A stretch of 64,000 nt of DNA from Dehalococcoidia bacterium (GTDB taxonomy: Bacteria > Chloroflexota > Dehalococcoidia > Bin125), in assembly GCA_022826965.1 (NCBI GenBank), contig JAJDTU010000013.1, positions 310,001 through 374,000 of the forward strand. The letters are read 5' to 3'. A program made the translations under genes and the position numbers. Below the pieces are notes generated by a model. It ran no database searches. It was not told where the DNA came from and saw only the letters and a list, made by a program, of their open reading frames with translations. Positions within the stretch are counted from its first letter, which is position 1; each line of letters opens with the position of its first letter. Shown here in pieces: positions 35,800 to 43,757 of the stretch.

Positions 35800-37239
35800 A
35801 TGCGAACCGGTGTGCTTCCGGCCGAGATCGTGCGTGCCTACGACATCCGCGGCACGACGCCCGATCAGGTCAACAGCGCCGTCGCCGAGCACATCGGGAA
35901 TGCGTTTGGGCAGTGGCTCCTCGACCGCGGCGCGACATCGCTGATCGTCGGCCACGACACGCGGGCCACGTCCTCCGAGCTGTACGAAGCGGCAGTCGAA
36001 GGGGCGCTGGCTGCCGGGATCAATGTGAACGCTGCGGGGCTCGCCCCGACGCCGGTGATCGGCTGGGCCGTCGATCGTCACGATCTCGGCGGCGGGCTGG
36101 TGGTCACGGCCAGCCACAATCCGCCCGAGTTCAACGGCTTCAAGCTGCTCGCCGACGGAGCGCAGCCACTGTTGCCCGAGGAGATCCGACACGTGGCCGG
36201 TCATCCGCGGCGAGTTGCAGTCGAGCCGGGAACGCGAGCCGAGATCGACGCCTGCAGCCCATACCTCGACATGCTCAACGAGCGGTTTGGAGGCGCCGCC
36301 GACGTTCGCGTGGCGATCGATTGCGGCAACGGCGCGACGACGTTCACTGCTTCACTCGCTCTGATCAACACCGGCGCACAGGTCCACGCGATCCGCAACA
36401 CTGCCCGGCCGATACAGTCTGACGCTGCCGATCCACAGAATCCGCAGACGATGCGGGCGCTGGCTCGCGTCGTGCGCGCGATCGGCGCCGATCTTGGGAT
36501 CAGCTGGGACGGCGACGGCGACCGGATCGGCGTGCTCGACCATCTGGGACGGCGCTATGAAGCGGATTGGCTGACGGCCGTACTGGCCCGTCCGCTCCTG
36601 GCGCATCGGCCGGGAGCGGCGGTACTGCTAGACCTGAAGACGAGTAGCAGCGCGATCGAGGACATTCGTCGGCACGGCGGTGCGCCACTCACGGCGAAGA
36701 CGGGATACTCCTTCTTCCGCCGCATGATGCGCGAGCAACAACTCGCGTTCGGCGGCGAGACCAGCGGTCACATCATGTTCGGACCGGAGTATCGACCGGG
36801 CGAGCACGCCCCATGGATCGACGACGGCGTCTACGCGGCGTGCGCCTTGCTCTCCTACCTCACGAAGCGGGGGCGGACACTGGCGGAGGAGATGGCCGAG
36901 ATCGAGCCGCGTCCGATCTCACCCGAGCTGCGGCTGCCCTGCCCGGATGCACAGAAGGTGCGGGTCGCCGAACGGATCGGCGACTGGTTCGCCGAGCGGC
37001 AGCACGATTCGCAGATCGATCGGATCGACGGAGCGCGTGTCACGACCGCCGACGGCTGGCTCCACGCCCGCGCGTCGAACACTGCTCCGGTGCTGAGTTT
37101 GCGCTTTGAGGCCGTGGACGAACCTGGCTATCGCCGCATCGCCGAGCAGCTTCACGCCGCGCTGGCAGAGCAGGAGTCTGTGTCGGGAATCGAGCAACTG
37201 AACGATCCTCCGACGATCGGTCCTCAGCCGCTCACTTGA
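35800..37239 (+). CDS. Phosphomannomutase/phosphoglucomutase, copy 1
   Basis: 479 residues, four-domain alpha-D-phosphohexomutase. It begins EIVRAYDIRG. The phospho-Ser loop is VVTASHNPPEFNGFK, the Mg loop ISWDGDGDRIGVLD and the sugar loop AFGGETSGHIMF. The phosphate-binding loop in domain 4 is RASNTAPVLSLRFEA, with Ala in place of the common Glu. It interconverts hexose 1- and 6-phosphates for NDP-sugar synthesis. It partners with copy 2 (37932) across a short unknown gene. Its stop overlaps that of the convergent unknown gene by 8 bp. Confidence 0.92.
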   Translation: MRTGVLPAEIVRAYDIRGTTPDQVNSAVAEHIGNAFGQWLLDRGATSLIVGHDTRATSSELYEAAVEGALAAGINVNAAGLAPTPVIGWAVDRHDLGGGLVVTASHNPPEFNGFKLLADGAQPLLPEEIRHVAGHPRRVAVEPGTRAEIDACSPYLDMLNERFGGAADVRVAIDCGNGATTFTASLALINTGAQVHAIRNTARPIQSDAADPQNPQTMRALARVVRAIGADLGISWDGDGDRIGVLDHLGRRYEADWLTAVLARPLLAHRPGAAVLLDLKTSSSAIEDIRRHGGAPLTAKTGYSFFRRMMREQQLAFGGETSGHIMFGPEYRPGEHAPWIDDGVYAACALLSYLTKRGRTLAEEMAEIEPRPISPELRLPCPDAQKVRVAERIGDWFAERQHDSQIDRIDGARVTTADGWLHARASNTAPVLSLRFEAVDEPGYRRIAEQLHAALAEQESVSGIEQLNDPPTIGPQPLT

Positions 37240-37912
37240 CGAAGACGGCCACCTGCAACGACTCCGCCAACTCGCGGGTCGCGGCGCGCGGTTCCTCCTC
37301 CACGACCAACGTCACGCGAACCTCGTCACTGCGACTGTCCAGGGACAGTTCGGCCTGCCGCACGGCGCGCATCTTGACCAGCGTGAACAGCGCTTGCTGC
37401 AGTTCGTGCGCTTCGGCGCCGGCGGGACGCACCTCGACGATCAACGATTCGGACTCGCCGATGAACGCGGCGTCCGACTCGTCGCCGGACGGGAACCAGC
37501 GCTCGGTTGCGCCGACTGCACCGACCGGCGCGCCAAGTACGTCGCCGTTCGAGGCGGCCCACTCCTTGAGCGCGCGATGGGCTGAGCTTTCGGCGGTGCC
37601 GGAGCGCGTCTTGGTTGGCGGCAGCCCGAAGGCGTAGATCCCGACCGTGACCCAGTCGAACGACTGCATCGCCCTCAGTTCAGCCGCCGATGCGTGACCC
37701 AGCAGCCCACGCAGATCCGGGGCCTTCGGGTACATCTCGGACAGCCTCGCCTGCATCTCATCGGCTACTTCGTCGAGGTGAACTGCCTCGGTAGCCGGCG
37801 GCAATCGGTTCAATGCCGCTTCCCGATCGGCCAACTCGCCCTTGCGAGCCGACTTGGTCAAGAAGCGAAACAGCGTTCGCTGCAGGTCAATCTCCGTCAC
37901 GTCGAGCGGCAT
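37232..37912 (-). CDS. Unknown protein between two phosphohexomutases
   Basis: 226 residues, soluble, with no recognised domain. Residues 1-70 are helical and charged (LQRTLFRFLTKSARKGELAD). Residues 72-118 contain AELRAMQSFDWVTVGIYAFG, and 145-180 contain DAAFIGESESLIVEVRPAG, an acidic strand pattern. It ends in a beta-rich section, VRVTLVVEEEPRAATRELAE. The gene runs opposite to both flanking mutases, overlaps the first by 8 bp and starts 19 bp from the second. Its start ATG lies at 37910-37912. The base composition matches its neighbours. I cannot assign a function. Confidence 0.65.
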   Translation of the reverse strand: MPLDVTEIDLQRTLFRFLTKSARKGELADREAALNRLPPATEAVHLDEVADEMQARLSEMYPKAPDLRGLLGHASAAELRAMQSFDWVTVGIYAFGLPPTKTRSGTAESSAHRALKEWAASNGDVLGAPVGAVGATERWFPSGDESDAAFIGESESLIVEVRPAGAEAHELQQALFTLVKMRAVRQAELSLDSRSDEVRVTLVVEEEPRAATRELAESLQVAVFVK

Positions 37913-37931
37913 GGCCGTAGGGTACTGATCG

Positions 37932-39359
37932 ATGAAGCCACCCCCGATCCCGCGTGAGATTTTCCGGGCCTACGACATCCGCGGCCGTGCGCTCGGCGCC
38001 GATGCGGTGCTCACGCCAGACCTGGCGTTTCGAATCGCATTGGCCTATGCCGAGTTGGTTGATTCGGCGGAGCGGGTGGTGGTCGGGGGCGACCAGCGAC
38101 CAACCACGCCGGGATTGCAACAGGCCGCGATTGCGGGGTTGCTGGATGCCGGCCTGGATGTCGTCGACATCGGTCGGGCGCCGTCGCCGCTGGTCTACTG
38201 GGCCGTCGCGCGGCTCACGCAGGAGCGTCCCACGGCCGGGCTGGTTATCACCGCTTCTCACAATCTGCCCGAGGACAATGGGATCAAGCTGCTGCACACG
38301 GACGCGATGCCGCTTTCACCGGAAGAGATCCAGGCGGTCGCCGACCGTGTTGCCTCGGGCGCTCCAGTCGCTGCTCGACAGGGCGAGCGCAGCCTGTGGA
38401 GTCCAAGACCAACCTACGTTCGCAGCCTGGCTGAGTCGTTTCGTCTGCGACGTCCTCTGCGGGTGGCGGTTGATCCCGGCAACGGTGTCGCGACAGTGAC
38501 GGCGGGACCAGCGTTGCGGGCGATCGGGTGCGACGTGATCGCGATCAACGACGACCCGGAAGAGACCGAGCCGCCGCATCCTGCCGATCCTCAGCATGCG
38601 GCCAATGTCGCGCAACTGGCGCAGTTCGTTGCCGACTCCGGCGCGGACCTTGGCTTCGCCTTTGACGGCGATGGCGACCGGCTGGGACTGGTCGACGGTC
38701 GTGGCCGCCGCGCTGCTCCCGACCAGGTGCTGGCGCTGCTGGCGCAGGACTGGCTGGCGGAACATCCCGGAGATGCGATCCACGTCGATGTCAAGACATC
38801 GCAGGCCGTGTTCGATCACATTCATCGACTCGGCGGCCAGGCCGTACTGGGACCGGTCGGCCATTCGCTGGGCAAGTACGCGATGCGGGAGCGCGGAATC
38901 GACTTTGGCGGCGAGGCGTCCACGCACTACTTCTACCGCGTCGACGATCCTCCGCACATCACCGACGACGCCGTCCGCACGGCCTGCCGCATCGCCCAAC
39001 TCGCATCGCACACGCCACTCGAGCCGATCCTGGACGCTATTCCTCGCTACCCAATCTCACCGGAAGTCAAGATCGCGTGCCCGGACGATCGCAAGCAAGC
39101 CGTGAGTGACGACATCGCGCGCGTTGCTCGAGGCCGCTGGCCGGTGGACGCGACGGACGGATCGCGAATCGACCTGTCAGCGCACGCGCCGGGCGCGTGG
39201 TGCGTGATTCGCGCCTCGAACACGACGCCGTACCTCACCGTGATCGTCGAGGCGCGTACTGATGAGGGGTATGAATCGGCGCGTCAGCTGACCGCCGAGA
39301 TCCTCACCGGGCAAGGGCTCGATCCGGCACCGCTGCTCAGCCAGCCGCCGCTTGAGTGA
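37932..39359 (+). CDS. Phosphomannomutase/phosphoglucomutase, copy 2
   Basis: 475 residues, the same family as the gene at 35800 but only moderately similar. It starts EIFRAYDIRGRALGADAVLT. The phospho-Ser loop is VITASHNLPEDNGIK (Leu for Pro after Asn), the Mg loop AFDGDGDRLGLVDG, the sugar loop FGGEASTHYFY and domain 4 is RASNTTPYLTVIVEA. The changed sugar loop (GGEAS-T-H instead of GGETSGH) suggests a different substrate choice from copy 1. All catalytic residues are present. Its 3' end overlaps the convergent LLM gene by 23 bp. Confidence 0.92.
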   Translation: MKPPPIPREIFRAYDIRGRALGADAVLTPDLAFRIALAYAELVDSAERVVVGGDQRPTTPGLQQAAIAGLLDAGLDVVDIGRAPSPLVYWAVARLTQERPTAGLVITASHNLPEDNGIKLLHTDAMPLSPEEIQAVADRVASGAPVAARQGERSLWSPRPTYVRSLAESFRLRRPLRVAVDPGNGVATVTAGPALRAIGCDVIAINDDPEETEPPHPADPQHAANVAQLAQFVADSGADLGFAFDGDGDRLGLVDGRGRRAAPDQVLALLAQDWLAEHPGDAIHVDVKTSQAVFDHIHRLGGQAVLGPVGHSLGKYAMRERGIDFGGEASTHYFYRVDDPPHITDDAVRTACRIAQLASHTPLEPILDAIPRYPISPEVKIACPDDRKQAVSDDIARVARGRWPVDATDGSRIDLSAHAPGAWCVIRASNTTPYLTVIVEARTDEGYESARQLTAEILTGQGLDPAPLLSQPPLE

Positions 39360-40380
39360 GGTCCGGTCTGGCCACCTCGAAGATGTCAGCCAGCAACTCG
39401 TATGAGCGCACTCGCGCGGCGAAGTCGTAGGTGATCGTCAGGACGATGAACTCGTCCACGTCGTAGGTCTGCGCGAGTTGCTCCAGCCGCTCGCGCACCT
39501 GCTCGGGCGAGCCGTGGATGCTGCGGTTCTGCATGTAGGCGAGGTAATCCAACTCCGGCTGTGAGTAGGGGAAGTTGAGCGCCTCCTCGACCGAGGGAAT
39601 GCCGCCGCGAGCGCCGCGATTGCCCTTGATCCGCCAACACCAGCGGCTCCAGCAGAGCTCCTCCGCTTCCTCGGCCGTCTCGGCCACCGTGACCGAGACG
39701 CCCAGCGACGCGCGCGGTTCGGAGCTGACCGGCGACGGTTGGAAGCGTTCGCGGTACTTGCGGACGACCTGCTCGCCGCCCTCGGGCGAGATGAAGTGGG
39801 CGAAGCAGTGCGACCAGCCGAGCTCGGCGGCGACGTGACCGCCGTAGTGGGACGAGCCCAGCAGCCAGAGCTCAGGCATGGGCGCGCCCGGCGGAGCGGC
39901 GCGGACCTCGCGGTACTGGTGATCAGGCGGCAGGTCGTCGGCGAGCCAACCGTAGAGATCGAGCAGTTGCTCGGGGAAGTGATCGATGCCGAGCGCACCG
40001 GGTCCGTGCACCAGCGCTCGGGCGGTGCGTCCGTCGGAGCCGGGGGCGCGGCCGACGCCGAGATCGATGCGGCCGGGGAACTGGGTCGTCATGGTGCGGA
40101 AGTTCTCGGCGACTTTGAGCGAGCTGTAGTGGGGCAGCATGATGCCGCCCGAGCCGACGCGGATCTGCGAGGTGCGCCAGGCGACCTGGGGAATCAGGAC
40201 CTCGGGCGAGGCACAGGCGAGGGAGCCGGCGTTGTGGTGCTCGGCGAGCCAGTAGCGCGAGTAGCCGAGGCGGTCGCAGGCCTCCGCCAACTCGAACGTC
40301 TCGGAGATCGCCGTGGCTGCGGTGCCGCCGTCGCGGATCGGGATCTGGTCGAGCACGCCGAGTGAGATATCGGAAGGCAT
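39337..40380 (-). CDS. LLM-class flavin-dependent oxidoreductase, copy 2 (YhbW/MsnO8 type)
   Basis: 347 residues with the bacterial luciferase-like opening SLGVLDQIPIRDGGTAATAI. It continues with YSRYWLAEHHNAGSLACASP, RVGSGGIMLPHYSSLKVAEN and RIDLGVGRAPGSDGRTARAL. This is the subgroup often annotated as MsnO8 or YhbW. FMNH2- or F420-dependent monooxygenase activity is expected; the substrate is unknown. It stands upstream of a 600-bp non-coding region. Its ATG is at 40378-40380. Confidence 0.9.
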   Translation of the reverse strand: MPSDISLGVLDQIPIRDGGTAATAISETFELAEACDRLGYSRYWLAEHHNAGSLACASPEVLIPQVAWRTSQIRVGSGGIMLPHYSSLKVAENFRTMTTQFPGRIDLGVGRAPGSDGRTARALVHGPGALGIDHFPEQLLDLYGWLADDLPPDHQYREVRAAPPGAPMPELWLLGSSHYGGHVAAELGWSHCFAHFISPEGGEQVVRKYRERFQPSPVSSEPRASLGVSVTVAETAEEAEELCWSRWCWRIKGNRGARGGIPSVEEALNFPYSQPELDYLAYMQNRSIHGSPEQVRERLEQLAQTYDVDEFIVLTITYDFAARVRSYELLADIFEVARPDLTQAAAG

Positions 40381-40442
40381 GGAATGATCCTACAGCGGCG
40401 TTTCGATCTTCAGCCCAGTTTTTTTCGCGGGCTCGCGGGGCA

Positions 40443-40683
40443 CGATCCCCCGTAAAACACTGGAAATCGTGCGTCCAGGGCGTTCAGGTTCTTTCAGGTT
40501 TGTTCAGTCCTGTTCGGTCGGATAGGAGGCCGAACGCGTTCGGTTTTGTTCGGCTGTGTTCGATTCCGTTCGAATGCTGGCGATGTCGGAGCGTGTGGCT
40601 TGAACGACGATTGGGTCGGTTTCGGCAAGTTTTTTTTCCTGAGGCGGAAATGAGAGGGAAGTCCAGTGTTTTGCGGGAGATCG
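40443..40683. repeat. Imperfect 22-bp inverted repeats bounding a 240-bp element
   Basis: The left arm at 40443-40464 and the reverse complement of 40662-40683 match at 20 of 22 positions; both contain the core AAAACACTGGA. The arms are 197 bp apart and enclose the GTTC decamer array. No transposase or target-site duplication is visible, so the pair may be a non-autonomous element, a regulatory locus or a structured RNA. Confidence 0.55.
40482..40577. repeat. GTTC decamer array with central palindrome
   Basis: Eight 10-bp units start at 40482, 40492, 40502, 40512, 40538, 40548, 40558 and 40568. Seven begin GTTC(A/G)(G/A); the second begins TTTCAG. The two groups of four are separated by 16 bp that contain CCGAAC. 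This forms with the fifth unit a perfect 14-bp palindrome, CCGAACGCGTTCGG (40530-40543). The 10-bp period places each GTTC on one face of the DNA helix, as in arrays bound by cooperative proteins. Confidence 0.7.
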
Positions 40684-40995
40684 CGCGGTTGGGGTGGGCA
40701 GAAATGGACATTTCGGTACAGGAATTGTCGGTCTGGCGCCAGTTTTGGCGATGGATTGGCGAGGCCGTCGCAGAATGCGGATGGAGCGCGTGTCCCGGTA
40801 CCGGAGGCGCGATAGGCATGTGAACTCTCTCCGTCAGCGGCGATATGTCGCACAAATGTACATCGATCCAGGTCGGATTGTCGAGGGCCGGCGGGCGCAT
40901 CGGAGTTGCTCAGATGACATGTTCGAGTGGCACGGCTCGATACACACGGGCAGGGACTAAGCTGAGATCTTGACGCTGGAGTCCTGGAGATCGTC

Positions 40996-42291
40996 ATGCC
41001 CGACTCGTTGAACGTCCCGCTCGATAGCACTGCCGCCAGCGCGGCTCGCGAGGCGTGGGAGCGGTTCCCTTCGATGCTCGGCACGAGCATCGCCACGAGG
41101 GGGATGTCGGCGGGCAACGCGACCGAGTGGGGCCTGGGCGGAGCGGTTCCTCAGAGCACGCTGCCGCCGATCTCGCTCGGCGGCGGCATTCCCGACGCCG
41201 AGACGCAGCCGCGCGCGGAACTGCTGGCAGCGATGGGCCGGGTGCTGGAGCAGCCCGGCGATGGGGCGCTGGTCTATGGCGGGGCCCAGGGCTTTGAGCC
41301 GCTGCGCGACGAAATGGCCACGTACTTTGCTCGCAACCACCCGGGCCGTCCTGACGCCGACTGGTACTTGCTGACGAACGGGGCGGCGGGGGCGATCGAA
41401 GCGATCTGCGCCTCGTTCCTCGACCCGGGTGACGTGGTGATCACCGAGATTCCGACGTTTGCGGGGTCGCTGCGCACGATTCGCGGCAAGCAGGCCAACG
41501 TGGTCGGCGTGAGCATGGACGACGAAGGCATTCGGCTGGATGAGCTCGAAGCGACTATTGACCGGATCGAGGCCGAGGGCCAACCGATCAAACTGATCTA
41601 TACCCAGCCGACGTTCCACAATCCGACCGGGCTGACGATGACGTTGCAGCGCCGGCTCGATCTGATTGAGCTGGCAGCCCGTCGGCGGATCCTGCTGATG
41701 GAAGATCACGCCTACTCGGAGCTCTACTTCGGCGAGCCGCCGCCACCAACGTTGTCCGAGCTGACCGACGGCTGGGGCGTGCTTACCGTGGGCACGTTCT
41801 CCAAGGTGGTTGCGACGGGATTGCGGGTCGGCTGGGTGCAGGCGCGACCGGAGTGGATCCAGGCGATGGTGCCGGCGCGGTTCGACATGGGCAACAGCCC
41901 GCTGCTGCACCGGATGCTGCATGAGTACATGGTGCGCGGGGACTTCCGCGAGCACGTCGAGCGGATGCGCGGGCTTTACGCGTTGAAGGCGAAGACCCTG
42001 GCCGGAGCGATCGAGCCGTATGGAGAGCCGTACTTCGACCTGATCGAGCCCTCGGGCGGGTTCTTCCTCTGGCTGAAGTTGCGTAGCGGCCTGACCGGCG
42101 ACGGCGTGCGCGATGCGGCCAGCGCAGACGGACTGAACTTCCCCTCGGGCAAGCGCTTCTATCCCGGCGCCGATCCCGGTGACGACGGCGAGTCGATCCG
42201 GCTCGCATACTCGTGGCCGCCGGCGGCGACGCTGGAGGAGGCGGCGGAGCGACTGGGGCGGGCGTTTCATCGCGCGGCGAACGGGGGCTGA
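40996..42291 (+). CDS. PLP-dependent aminotransferase, class I (MocR/2-aminoadipate-type)
   Basis: 431 residues, fold-type I. The N-terminal part has ISLGGGIPDAETQPRAELLA and LVYGGAQGFEPLRDEMATYF, a pattern shared with 2-aminoadipate and kynurenine/alpha-aminoadipate aminotransferases and MocR effector domains. The cofactor Lys is in TVGTFSKVVATGLRVGW; the PLP Asp-x-Ala-Tyr is in LMEDHAYSELYF, and the Asn in YTQPTFHNPTGL. There is no N-terminal GntR domain, so this is a free enzyme. The amino donor is unknown. It precedes a cluster of G/C palindromes. Confidence 0.9.
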   Translation: MPDSLNVPLDSTAASAAREAWERFPSMLGTSIATRGMSAGNATEWGLGGAVPQSTLPPISLGGGIPDAETQPRAELLAAMGRVLEQPGDGALVYGGAQGFEPLRDEMATYFARNHPGRPDADWYLLTNGAAGAIEAICASFLDPGDVVITEIPTFAGSLRTIRGKQANVVGVSMDDEGIRLDELEATIDRIEAEGQPIKLIYTQPTFHNPTGLTMTLQRRLDLIELAARRRILLMEDHAYSELYFGEPPPPTLSELTDGWGVLTVGTFSKVVATGLRVGWVQARPEWIQAMVPARFDMGNSPLLHRMLHEYMVRGDFREHVERMRGLYALKAKTLAGAIEPYGEPYFDLIEPSGGFFLWLKLRSGLTGDGVRDAASADGLNFPSGKRFYPGADPGDDGESIRLAYSWPPAATLEEAAERLGRAFHRAANGG

Positions 42292-42305
42292 GCGAGCCCC
42301 TCATT

Positions 42306-42466
42306 CGCTGCGCGACAGCTCCCCCAGAAGAGACCTGCGCGCAGGTCAATCAAGGTCGGCCCCGCGCAGGCGGGGCCATGCTGCGCCTATTCGTCAGCGG
42401 CGGCCCCCGCCTGCGCGGGGGCGACTTCTGTGGGCATGGGGCAACAGCTCCCCCGGAGGGGGAGCT
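42306..42466. repeat. Cluster of REP-like G/C palindromes
   Basis: Between convergent genes there is a CGCTGCGCGACAGCTCCCCC block (42306-42325), a 16-bp palindrome (42332-42347), and hairpins GGCCCCGC/GCGGGGCC (42358-42377), GCCCCCGC/GCGGGGGC (42403-42422) and AGCTCCCCC/GGGGGAGCT (42446-42466). Almost the same 20-bp block recurs at 52198-52217 with one mismatch. Probably an interspersed repeat family that may end transcription of both flanking genes. Confidence 0.6.
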
Positions 42467-42477
42467 CGAGATTTCGG

Positions 42478-43668
42478 CTAGTCGGAGGCTGCTTCGGCGG
42501 GGGCCTGGAGGAAGTCGGGGACGTCCTGGCCGGCGTCCTTGAAGGCCTTGGCGAGGACGTCGTTGCGGCTGAACGAGACGGCTCCACCGCCTGAGGCGAC
42601 CCACTGCTGGGTACCCTCGACCGAGGCGAGCTGGCCCTGGAATCGTGGCGCGACGTAGCGGGCGAAGAGCTCGAAGGACTTGCGGATGCCGTCGCGGTTG
42701 GCCCACTCGTGGGCCAGCATCATCAGACCGCCGAAGCCGCCCGAGTTCTCCTGCAGAATCTCGATCGCCTTGATCGCGTCGTCGGGGCTGCCGATGATCG
42801 CGCCGCCGGTCTCGACCGCGCCCTCCGGCGTCTCGGCGGTGCCGGGCAGGACGGCCTGGAGGGTGTCGCGGAAGTAGTCGATCTGCCAGGCGCGCCAGCC
42901 CTCGCGGCATTCCTCGAAGGCCTGCTCGCGGGTCTCGGCGATGTACATGGGGATCACGAGTCGCCACTTGTTGCGGTCGACTGTTTGACCTTCGCGCTCG
43001 GCGATCTGCTCGACCTCGGTCCATTGACCCTCAAGGTTCGAGCGTCCGCCGGGCAGGTAGACGCCGATGCTGAGCATGCCCATGCCGTACGTGCCGGCCA
43101 TCTGGCGACCTGCGGGAGAGACGGTCGAGGCGACGGCCATCTCGAAGTGGGGCTTGGTGTAGGGCGAGACCTGGAGTCGCGCGTCGGTCAGCTCGAACCA
43201 GTCGGTCTTCATGTTGACCGGCCCGTCCTGCTTGAGCAGGGCGAGGATGGCCCGCAACGACTCGTCCATGCGCTGTCGCTGATAGAGCGGATCGATGCCC
43301 ATCATGGCGGCGTCCGAGGAGAGGGCGCCGGGGCCGACGCCCATCATCACGCGTCCGCGGGTCATGTGGTCGAGCTGGATCATGCGGTCGACGACCATCA
43401 GCGGGTGGTGGTAGGGCAGCGAAATCACGCCGGTGCCGAGGCGGATATTGCTGGTGCGCTCTGCGGCGGCGGCGATGAAGACCTCGGGCGAGGCGATCAA
43501 CTCCCAGCCGGCCGAATGGTGCTCACCGATCCAGGCCTCGTCGTAGCCGAGCTGATCGAGCCACTCGACCAGCTCGAGGTCGCGGTGGATCGCCAGCGAG
43601 GGATTCTCGCCCACGCGGTGAAACGGCGCCATGAAGATGCCGAAGTCCATTCGTCCGTCCGATGCCAT
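42478..43668 (-). CDS. LLM-class flavin-dependent monooxygenase, copy 3 (limonene-monooxygenase-like)
   Basis: 396 residues, the longest LLM protein in the window. It opens MDFGIFMAPFHRVGENPSLA and continues LGYDEAWIGEHHSAGWELIA, RLGTGVISLPYHHPLMVVDR and RVMMGVGPGALSSDAAMMGI. These blocks match the limonene 1,2-monooxygenase/alkanal monooxygenase type. The last 60 residues hold WVASGGGAVSFSRNDVLAKA, a typical extension of the long subgroup. FMN-dependent oxygenation of a hydrophobic substrate is likely. Convergent with the aminotransferase across the REP cluster. Confidence 0.9.
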   Translation of the reverse strand: MASDGRMDFGIFMAPFHRVGENPSLAIHRDLELVEWLDQLGYDEAWIGEHHSAGWELIASPEVFIAAAAERTSNIRLGTGVISLPYHHPLMVVDRMIQLDHMTRGRVMMGVGPGALSSDAAMMGIDPLYQRQRMDESLRAILALLKQDGPVNMKTDWFELTDARLQVSPYTKPHFEMAVASTVSPAGRQMAGTYGMGMLSIGVYLPGGRSNLEGQWTEVEQIAEREGQTVDRNKWRLVIPMYIAETREQAFEECREGWRAWQIDYFRDTLQAVLPGTAETPEGAVETGGAIIGSPDDAIKAIEILQENSGGFGGLMMLAHEWANRDGIRKSFELFARYVAPRFQGQLASVEGTQQWVASGGGAVSFSRNDVLAKAFKDAGQDVPDFLQAPAEAASD

Positions 43669-43757
43669 GTCGTCCTCCAGTTCGTCATCAGGTTGGTCGG
43701 CGCTACCTTGATCGCGAGTGTAACTACCGGCGGCAGGATTGAGTGTCAGGCAGCACG

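Larger units (their letters stand above)
40381..40995. other. 615-bp non-coding region with structured repeats
   Basis: No reading frame here resembles a protein. The left half holds two T-runs (T7 at 40419-40425 and T8 at 40630-40637), an inverted repeat pair and a GTTC decamer array, described separately. The right half (40690-40980) looks like an ordinary leader and promoter zone for the aminotransferase. GGAG lies ahead of its ATG at 40996. The T-runs are rare in this GC-rich window. Confidence 0.6.

Noticed and set aside
40558-40577. GTTCGATTCC and GTTCGAATGC resemble the T-arm of tRNAs
   Set aside because: No acceptor stem, anticodon arm or D arm could be drawn around them, and they are two of eight units in a periodic array.
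40362-40823. 153-codon open frame across the GTTC array
   Set aside because: Its translation is low-complexity, overlaps the start of the LLM gene on the other strand and the 10-bp repeat period does not fit codons.
42306-42466. Insertion sequence or integron at the palindrome cluster
   Set aside because: No transposase or integrase frame is present and the palindromes are short hairpins, as in REP elements.
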